A DNA stretch of 64,000 nt from Leptospira ilyithenensis (GTDB taxonomy: Bacteria > Spirochaetota > Leptospiria > Leptospirales > Leptospiraceae): positions 1-64,000 of the forward strand of contig NZ_RQHV01000061.1 in NCBI RefSeq assembly GCF_004771005.1, written 5' to 3'. Within the stretch, counting starts at the first letter, position 1. Every line of letters begins with the position of its first letter. The position numbers and the translations under genes are program-made. This document shows positions 58,741-64,000 of this stretch, one piece after another. Under the pieces are notes generated by a model. That model did not search any database, was not told where the DNA came from, and saw nothing but the letters and a program-made list of their open reading frames with translations.

Positions 58741-59376
58741 TTGAAAATAGAAAATCGTTCCATTGCTTTGGAAAAACATATCCTAGTCATAGAATCTTTT
58801 GAAATATGGAAAGAGGAATTGATAAATCATATGAATGCTTTAGAAAAAAAATTTTATGAGATGAGAGATAAAAAGAACAACTCGACGGAAGATTCTTTTG
58901 CGCTCTTCGATCGTTTGGATACGGTCGATATCGGCTTTATGATGGGTCGTTGGCATGGTTCGGACTTTTCCACCGGACATACTATGGACGGAGCATTGGA
59001 AACATTCAATTGGTATGGAAAGGAATTTGTTGATCCCGATCATGTTCATCCTCTTGTTTTTAAGTCGTTCGGAAAAACTTTGTTCAAAGTAAATCCTTCT
59101 TTAATGCCTGTTCGTTTGGCAACATTGATTCCTTCCGCGCCGCTCCGGCCATTACGATATTTATTTTTAGCAGTTCGGTTTTTATTTCAAACACGAAAAT
59201 CCAAAGCCCGTGTTCGGCTGATTGAATTTAGGGGAAAGTTGACTGCAACGATGATCTATGATCATTTGCCGATCCATGATGTATTCAGAAAGGTGAATGA
59301 AAATACTTTATTGGGATGTATGGACTTTAAAGAAATGAAACAGCCTTTCTTTTTTGTTTTGGAAAGGGATGAATAA
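58741..59376 (+). CDS. GXWXG/DUF4334 protein
   Basis: Residues about 55-80 hold MMGRWHGSDFSTGH, the GXWXG signature, and the end of the chain, NENTLLGCMDFKEMKQPFFFVLER, matches DUF4334. Together these make a known small beta-barrel family of unknown function in bacteria, with some in secondary metabolism. The TTG start at 58741 has no clear ribosome-binding site; the N-terminal 30 residues are less certain. Confidence 0.75.
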   Translation: MKIENRSIALEKHILVIESFEIWKEELINHMNALEKKFYEMRDKKNNSTEDSFALFDRLDTVDIGFMMGRWHGSDFSTGHTMDGALETFNWYGKEFVDPDHVHPLVFKSFGKTLFKVNPSLMPVRLATLIPSAPLRPLRYLFLAVRFLFQTRKSKARVRLIEFRGKLTATMIYDHLPIHDVFRKVNENTLLGCMDFKEMKQPFFFVLERDE

Positions 59377-59393
59377 GTGTTTTAAATCAATCT

Positions 59394-59715
59394 GAAAGTG
59401 GACCTAGCGCCTCCTCGCAAAAAGGATACGAAGGGCGCGGCACGCGGTCGCATCCTGCGACCGAAGCGAACGCGTAGCCCGTAGTAGCCTGACCCCGAAG
59501 GTAGAAGAGGGATTGCGATAAACAGGGAGTAGGTTGCTATATAGTCAAACAAAGTTTCGGGGGTTTGCCCCAAACGGGAAAAAGGCGAACTAAAAATTAT
59601 TTTTTCGGAGGAAACTTGAAATTGGCTCTACGAAAACGACGGGGTGTGGTAAAGGAAGCCATTGGGTGGCTTTGTGGTTAACCCCTCCCAGTCTCATTAG
59701 GGCGGGGATATTATA
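59394..59715. repeat. Mosaic intergenic repeat: module C, then inverted B and A
   Basis: This spacer (59377-59735) between convergent genes holds no supported gene. Module C (59424 onward) begins ggatacgaagggc and has the hairpin GGTCGCA/TGCGACC and outer GGGC/GCCC. Module B appears inverted at 59579-59591 and module A inverted at 59660-59690 (attgggtggctttgtggtt). The order differs from the copy near 29900, so the modules recombine. Confidence 0.65.
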
Positions 59716-59735
59716 CCGTTGAATCCTTACGCCAC

Positions 59736-60587
59736 CTAGCGAAATATAATTACCCGGTTTTTCCAGATGATTCCCCGGTGTTCCAGCACAAATCGCAATG
59801 CGCGCGCGAGAACTACTTTTTCAATATCTCTTCCATGTAACATTAGTTTGTCTTTTGTGAAACTGTGGTCTACGGGTACCACGTCTTGCGCGAGAATGGG
59901 TCCTTCATCCAATGATTCCGTAACATAATGCGCTGTGGCACCGATCAGTTTGACCCCCCGTTCGTATGCTTTCTGATAAGGGTTCGCACCGATGAATGCA
60001 GGAAGAAAGGAATGGTGTATATTTACAATTTTTTCCGGAAACCGGGATACGAAATCTTTGGATAAAATCCTCATGAATTTCGCAAGGACGATATAATCAA
60101 ACTTTTGTTTGCTTAATATATCCAGGAGTCGGGCTTCATGTTCCTCCCTGGTGATTCCTTCGTGTCCCACATAACAAAATGGAAGGTGGAAATCGTTCAC
60201 TAAAGATTCCAGTTCGGTATGGTTGGAAATGACAAGCGGTATATCTATCTCCAGTTCTCCCGATCTATGACGAAGCAATATATCTCCCAGGCAATGCGTT
60301 TCTTTGGTAGCAAATAGAATCACCCTTTGCCTTTTTTCCGTATGAATTTGAATCCATGCGCCTTCCGGCAAAAGCCCCGCCAAACGGACCTTCAATTCTT
60401 CCGATGGGATGGTTCCGAAAAATTCGGTTCGCATAAAAAAAACGGAATCGATCGGCTCTACAAATTCGTGATTGGAAACGATATTGGAGCCTTTTTCCAA
60501 AAGGAGGCCGGTAATGGAATGAATGAGTCCGGGACGATCCGTACATCGAATCAGCAGAACTTCTTTGGAGGATTGTGGGGAGTGCAC
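59736..60587 (-). CDS. purU: Formyltetrahydrofolate deformylase
   Basis: The 283-residue protein has an N-terminal ACT domain (LLIRCTDRPGLIHSITGLLLEKGSNIV) and a formyltransferase-like catalytic domain with VNIHHSFLPAFIGANPY, HYVTE and DEGPILAQD; the Asn-His-Asp triad is complete. It hydrolyses 10-formyl-THF to formate and THF. The GTG start at 60587 has no obvious ribosome-binding site, and the frame is open upstream without an ATG. Confidence 0.93.
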   Translation of the reverse strand: MHSPQSSKEVLLIRCTDRPGLIHSITGLLLEKGSNIVSNHEFVEPIDSVFFMRTEFFGTIPSEELKVRLAGLLPEGAWIQIHTEKRQRVILFATKETHCLGDILLRHRSGELEIDIPLVISNHTELESLVNDFHLPFCYVGHEGITREEHEARLLDILSKQKFDYIVLAKFMRILSKDFVSRFPEKIVNIHHSFLPAFIGANPYQKAYERGVKLIGATAHYVTESLDEGPILAQDVVPVDHSFTKDKLMLHGRDIEKVVLARALRFVLEHRGIIWKNRVIIFR

Positions 60588-60665
60588 AGAATAAGTATCG
60601 GAAATCGGCTTCGGGTTCTCGCAAAAATGGGTTTCGGAGTAGAGTTCAGTGATTGAACGCTTTGC

Positions 60666-60694
60666 TTGACGGATGGTGCTCCGTTTTACATTTT
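60666..60694 (+). promoter_or_regulatory. Candidate promoter of the rfb genes
   Basis: TTGACG (60666-60671) and CATTTT (60689-60694) are spaced 17 bases apart, about 70 bases before rfbA. The -10 is weak. Confidence 0.4.
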
Positions 60695-60766
60695 GAAAAG
60701 CACATGGGACTTAAGGGGCGAAGCTGTGCTCTGGAACCTGAAAAGAGAAAAAGGTAAAAAAACCAA

Positions 60767-61666
60767 ATGAAAGGGATCATTCTTGCCGGCGGATCTGGGA
60801 CCCGACTGTATCCAATCACCAGGGGGGTTGTGAAACAACTGCTTCCCGTTTACGACAAACCTATGATCTATTATCCTTTGTCTGTGCTAATGCTTGCAGG
60901 CATCCGGGAGATTTTAATCATTTCCACTCCTCTGGATACGGACCGATTTAAAGAAATGTTCGGAGACGGATCCGACCTCGGTTTAAGAATAGAATATAAA
61001 GTACAGCCGTCTCCCGATGGTTTAGCGCAAGCCTTTCTTTTGGGGGAAGAGTTCTTGAACGGGGACGATGCCTGTCTAGTGCTGGGAGATAATATTTTTT
61101 ACGGACATGGGCTCACCGATTTACTCCGCAATTCCGTGAAGAAAGTAAAGGAAGAAGGTTCTTCCGTAGTATTCGGATATTATGTGAATGATCCGGAGAG
61201 ATATGGAGTAGTTGAATTCGATTCTACCGGCAAAGCCTTGTCGATCGAAGAAAAGCCAAATCAACCTAAGAGTAATTACGCGGTAGTCGGACTTTATTTT
61301 TATACGTCCGATGTGGTAAAGGTGGCAAAAGAAATCAAACCGTCCGGCAGGGGAGAATTGGAAATCACCACAGTAAATCAGGTTTACCTGGACCGGGGCA
61401 AGCTGGATGTAAAACTGATGGGTCGCGGCTATGCTTGGCTAGACACGGGAACTCACGAAAGTCTTTTAGAGGCATCTAACTTTATTGAGGTGATCGAACG
61501 GCGTCAAGGTTTGAAGATCGCCTGCCTGGAAGAAATCGCATTCGAAATGGGATACATAGACCGGGAAAAATTATTAAAACTCGCTGAGCCTCTCAAGAAA
61601 AATCAATACGGTCAGTATTTATTGAAGTTAATCGAAAGAAAAAACGCAAATATTATTAAAAAGTAA
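60767..61666 (+). CDS. rfbA: Glucose-1-phosphate thymidylyltransferase
   Basis: RfbA makes dTDP-glucose from dTTP and glucose-1-phosphate, the first step to dTDP-rhamnose. Motifs: [45 protein letters not shown] and [16 protein letters not shown]. Length 299 is close to the usual 290-300. AAGGTAA precedes the ATG. It starts the rfbA-rfbC-rfbD run. Confidence 0.96.
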   Translation: MKGIILAGGSGTRLYPITRGVVKQLLPVYDKPMIYYPLSVLMLAGIREILIISTPLDTDRFKEMFGDGSDLGLRIEYKVQPSPDGLAQAFLLGEEFLNGDDACLVLGDNIFYGHGLTDLLRNSVKKVKEEGSSVVFGYYVNDPERYGVVEFDSTGKALSIEEKPNQPKSNYAVVGLYFYTSDVVKVAKEIKPSGRGELEITTVNQVYLDRGKLDVKLMGRGYAWLDTGTHESLLEASNFIEVIERRQGLKIACLEEIAFEMGYIDREKLLKLAEPLKKNQYGQYLLKLIERKNANIIKK

Positions 61667-61672
61667 AATCCA

Positions 61673-62242
61673 GTGATTATAACAGAAACAAGTTTAAAAG
61701 ATGTTTATTTGATTGAGCCTAAGGTTTTAGGAGATCATCGTGGTTACTTTTTCGAAAGTTTTCGGGATGATATTCTGACTGAAAAAATTCGAAAAATCAA
61801 TTGGGTCCAGGACAACGAGTCCCTTTCCGTCAAATCGGTATTACGCGGTCTTCATTACCAATTGCCTCCTTTTGCCCAGACAAAATTGGTTCGTATCACC
61901 AAAGGTTGTGTTTTGGATGTGGCAGTTGACATCCGGAAAGGATCTCCCAATTTCGGAAAACATATCGTTGTGGAATTGTCGGATGAAAACAAAAAACAAT
62001 TATTCATTCCCCGTGGATTTGCTCACGGGTTTGTCGTATTAAGCGATACCGCAGTGTTTTCCTATAAAGTGGATAATTATTATTCAAAAGAAGCGGACAG
62101 GTCCATTCGTTGGAATGACCCGGAGATAGGAGTGGACTGGCAAGTGAAATTGGAAGACGTCCAACTCTCCGAAAAAGACATTCAGGCAAAACTATTGAAA
62201 GACTCCGATTTGTTTACCTATAGCGACAATCTATATGCATAA
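61673..62242 (+). CDS. rfbC: dTDP-4-dehydrorhamnose 3,5-epimerase
   Basis: The 189-residue cupin starts at a GTG six bases after rfbA. FESFRDD, VLRGLHYQLPPFAQTKLVR (catalytic His) and PRGFAHGFVVLSDTAVFSYK are RfbC family marks. It epimerises dTDP-4-dehydro-6-deoxyglucose at C3 and C5. It overlaps rfbD by eight bases. Confidence 0.96.
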   Translation: MIITETSLKDVYLIEPKVLGDHRGYFFESFRDDILTEKIRKINWVQDNESLSVKSVLRGLHYQLPPFAQTKLVRITKGCVLDVAVDIRKGSPNFGKHIVVELSDENKKQLFIPRGFAHGFVVLSDTAVFSYKVDNYYSKEADRSIRWNDPEIGVDWQVKLEDVQLSEKDIQAKLLKDSDLFTYSDNLYA

Positions 62243-63092
62243 TGTACTTGTAACAGGCGCAAACGGACAACTTGGTTCCGAGTTGAAGGATATTTCCGGA
62301 AAGTATTCTGATCAATTTGTTTTTCATTTTGCAGACCGTTCCGGTTTGAATCTTTCCGATGCAAACGAAGTGGATCGTTTTTTAAAGGAAAAAAAGATTC
62401 AATCCATTGTCAATGCAGCTGCATACACCGCAGTCGATTTGGCAGAGTCGGAAATAGACAAAGCAAGCGAGGGAAATGTTACCATCCCCAAACTTTTGGC
62501 GGAATTGTCGTTTCAACATCGAATTTATCTTATCCATTTCTCCACAGACTTTGTGTTTGATGGAAAATCTTCCATTCCATACAAGGAAGAAGATTTGAAA
62601 TCTCCTGTTTCCGTTTATGGAAAGACAAAATCGGAAGGAGAGGATTTTGTTTTATCTTCCAACCCGAATGCTTCGATCATTCGCACTTCCTGGGTGTATT
62701 CCAAGTATGGGAAAAATTTTTTGAAAACAATTCTCAAACTTTCGAGTGAAAGACCGGAACTGAAAGTGATCTTTGATCAAGTGGGGACTCCTACCTGGGC
62801 AAATGATTTAGCGGGTGTTTGTATCGCCTTTCTTTTTAAACAGATGCCTGGAATATTTCACTATTCGAATGAAGGTGTGGCAAGCTGGTATGATTTTGCA
62901 AAAGAAATTGTGGAGATAAGTAAAAATAAATCCAATGTTTTGCCGATCGAAACGAAAGATTATCCCACTCCGGCCAAGAGACCGCATTATTCTTTATTAA
63001 ACAAATCCAAGATCAAAACTTCTTTGGAAATTTCCATCCCTCATTGGAAAGACAGCCTGAAAGAGTGTATGAAAAGTTTGAGCGGGGCTTAA
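62235..63092 (+). CDS. rfbD: dTDP-4-dehydrorhamnose reductase
   Basis: The 285-residue SDR has VTGANGQLGSEL for NAD(P)H binding, NAAAYTAVDLAE, STDFVFDG and the catalytic YGKTKSEGE (Tyr and Lys). It completes dTDP-L-rhamnose, used in O-antigen. No rfbB (4,6-dehydratase) lies between rfbA and rfbC as in some clusters; it must be elsewhere. Confidence 0.95.
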   Translation: MHNVLVTGANGQLGSELKDISGKYSDQFVFHFADRSGLNLSDANEVDRFLKEKKIQSIVNAAAYTAVDLAESEIDKASEGNVTIPKLLAELSFQHRIYLIHFSTDFVFDGKSSIPYKEEDLKSPVSVYGKTKSEGEDFVLSSNPNASIIRTSWVYSKYGKNFLKTILKLSSERPELKVIFDQVGTPTWANDLAGVCIAFLFKQMPGIFHYSNEGVASWYDFAKEIVEISKNKSNVLPIETKDYPTPAKRPHYSLLNKSKIKTSLEISIPHWKDSLKECMKSLSGA

Positions 63093-63097
63093 AACAA

Positions 63098-64000
63098 GTG
63101 GCAACCTATTATTCCTTAACCAAAAGAAAAAATCCGGGACTCCTGTCTTTGGTTATACCTTGTTATAACGAAGAAAAGGTGATTCCTTATCTGCAAGATT
63201 CTTTGAATGAGATTTTGCCTAAAATACCTGCAAATACTGAAGTCATTCTTGTGAACGACGGCAGCTCGGATAAAACGATCGAGTTTTTGGTTTCTTGGGC
63301 GAATAAAGACAAAAGGATCAAGGTTCTTAGTTTTGCACGAAATTTCGGTCACCAAATCGCTGTTACGGCGGGAATGGATCATGCTTTGGGCGATGCCATC
63401 GTCATCATGGATGCAGATTTGCAAGATCCGCCGGAAGTGATTCTCGAGATGCTCGCCAAATACAGAGAAGGTTATGATGTGGTTTACGGCAGAAGGGAAG
63501 AGAGAGCGGGGGAAACATTTTTTAAAACTGCATCCGCCTGGTTGTTCTACCGTTTGATGAAGATTTTGGTTCATAAGGATTTGCCTTTGGACTCGGGAGA
63601 TTTCCGACTGATTTCCCGAAAATGCCTGAATGTTCTGAAAGATATGAGAGAAAACCACAGGTTCCTCAGGGGAATGGGTGCTTGGGTCGGGTTCCCGCAA
63701 ACACCTGTTATCTATAAAAGGGCTCCTAGGGCCGCAGGAGAAACCAAATACCCGCTCCGAAAGATGTTGCGTCTTGCGATCAACGCGGCTGTTTCTTTTT
63801 CCCCTCTGCCGCTTCGGTTCAGCCTATCTTTCGGAATATTCATTGCATTTATAGGGTTTTTGGTAGGTATCAGTGCGATAGTAAAAGTGCTTATGTATTA
63901 TTCCGGGCTTTATCCGAACTTTGTGTACAACCCGGGATGGGCGACTGTAGTCACATTGCTTTGTATTATAGGCGGAGCAATACTGATTGCGATCGGAATT
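63098..64000 (+). CDS. GT2 glycosyltransferase, GtrB/DPM1-like, 3' end outside
   Basis: The GTG at 63098, five bases after rfbD, opens a frame that runs off the window (301 codons seen). The N-terminal GT-A domain has VIPCYNEEKVIPYL, LVNDGSSDKT, the FARNFGHQIAV loop and MDADLQDPPE, typical of DPM1/GtrB enzymes that load a sugar on polyprenyl phosphate. Two membrane helices follow at about 240 and 285, as in GtrB. It likely modifies O-antigen or glycolipids. Confidence 0.9.
   Translation, partial: MATYYSLTKRKNPGLLSLVIPCYNEEKVIPYLQDSLNEILPKIPANTEVILVNDGSSDKTIEFLVSWANKDKRIKVLSFARNFGHQIAVTAGMDHALGDAIVIMDADLQDPPEVILEMLAKYREGYDVVYGRREERAGETFFKTASAWLFYRLMKILVHKDLPLDSGDFRLISRKCLNVLKDMRENHRFLRGMGAWVGFPQTPVIYKRAPRAAGETKYPLRKMLRLAINAAVSFSPLPLRFSLSFGIFIAFIGFLVGISAIVKVLMYYSGLYPNFVYNPGWATVVTLLCIIGGAILIAIGI

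Noticed and set aside
63116..63700. Minus-strand open frame inside the GT2 gene
   Set aside because: The plus strand encodes clear GT-A motifs through the same region.

Overview
The window looks like a chromosomal segment of a spirochaete of the Leptospiraceae, most likely Leptospira. The base composition is moderately AT-rich. Many predicted lipoproteins carry loose spirochaetal lipoboxes (for example FVNC, FQNC, FVRC). Lipid A genes (lpxI, lpxB) sit beside TCA-cycle genes, a divergent perR / ank-katE locus is present, and there are OmpL47-type, FecR and DUF1566 surface proteins. The species cannot be fixed from the sequence alone. No rRNA, tRNA or CRISPR array was found.

Layout. 1-1335: the 3' end of an IS4-family transposase, then repeat debris. 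1336-7312: a coupled surface operon (large lamin-tail-like lipoprotein, beta-barrel protein, phospholipase D-family lipoprotein, unknown protein). 7316-9993: MFS exporter with a small protein, and an outer-membrane protein. 10219-16558: soluble hybrid histidine kinase, methionine aminopeptidase, LysM/FecR and OmpL47-type proteins, NUDIX hydrolase, FecR lipoprotein. 16676-21947: Rep/PcrA-type helicase followed by an envelope operon (TPR lipoprotein, AsmA-like protein, small lipoprotein). 21992-29514: a seven-gene minus-strand operon sucC-sucD-tolC-SH3-fmdB-lpxI-lpxB. 29515-34374: repeat-rich and AT-rich spacers around a DUF1566 lipoprotein, a trypsin-like protease, a thioesterase and a lipoprotein with a metzincin-type zinc motif. 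34375-44102: MFS transporter, fadH, acyl-CoA dehydrogenase, a 59-residue lipoprotein, a YndJ-like membrane protein with a DUF1801 protein, and gamma-glutamyltransferase. 44206-47801: a likely five-gene operon of nitroreductase, ArsR-type regulator, LLM oxidoreductase, DJ-1-like protein and PhyH-like dioxygenase. 47923-54470: PlsC-like acyltransferase, chemotaxis receptor, and a TetR-controlled M24 peptidase / SMP-30 lipoprotein / membrane protein operon. 54560-57921: HEPN-MNT pair, perR, ank, katE. 58043-64000: methyltransferase, GXWXG/DUF4334 protein, repeat spacer, purU, rfbA-rfbC-rfbD and a GT2 glycosyltransferase cut by the window end.

How the genes work together. Much of the window concerns the cell envelope (lipid A, dTDP-rhamnose, efflux, lipoproteins) and oxidative or electrophile stress (katE under a cysteine-free PerR, nitroreductase/LLM/DJ-1 under an ArsR-type regulator with clustered cysteines). 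fadH and the acyl-CoA dehydrogenase fit the fatty-acid oxidation on which leptospires depend. The most distinctive items are the LTD / beta-barrel / PLD operon, the metzincin-like lipoprotein, the palindromic operators before several operons, and a family of modular intergenic repeats whose structured module shows compensatory base changes between two copies.
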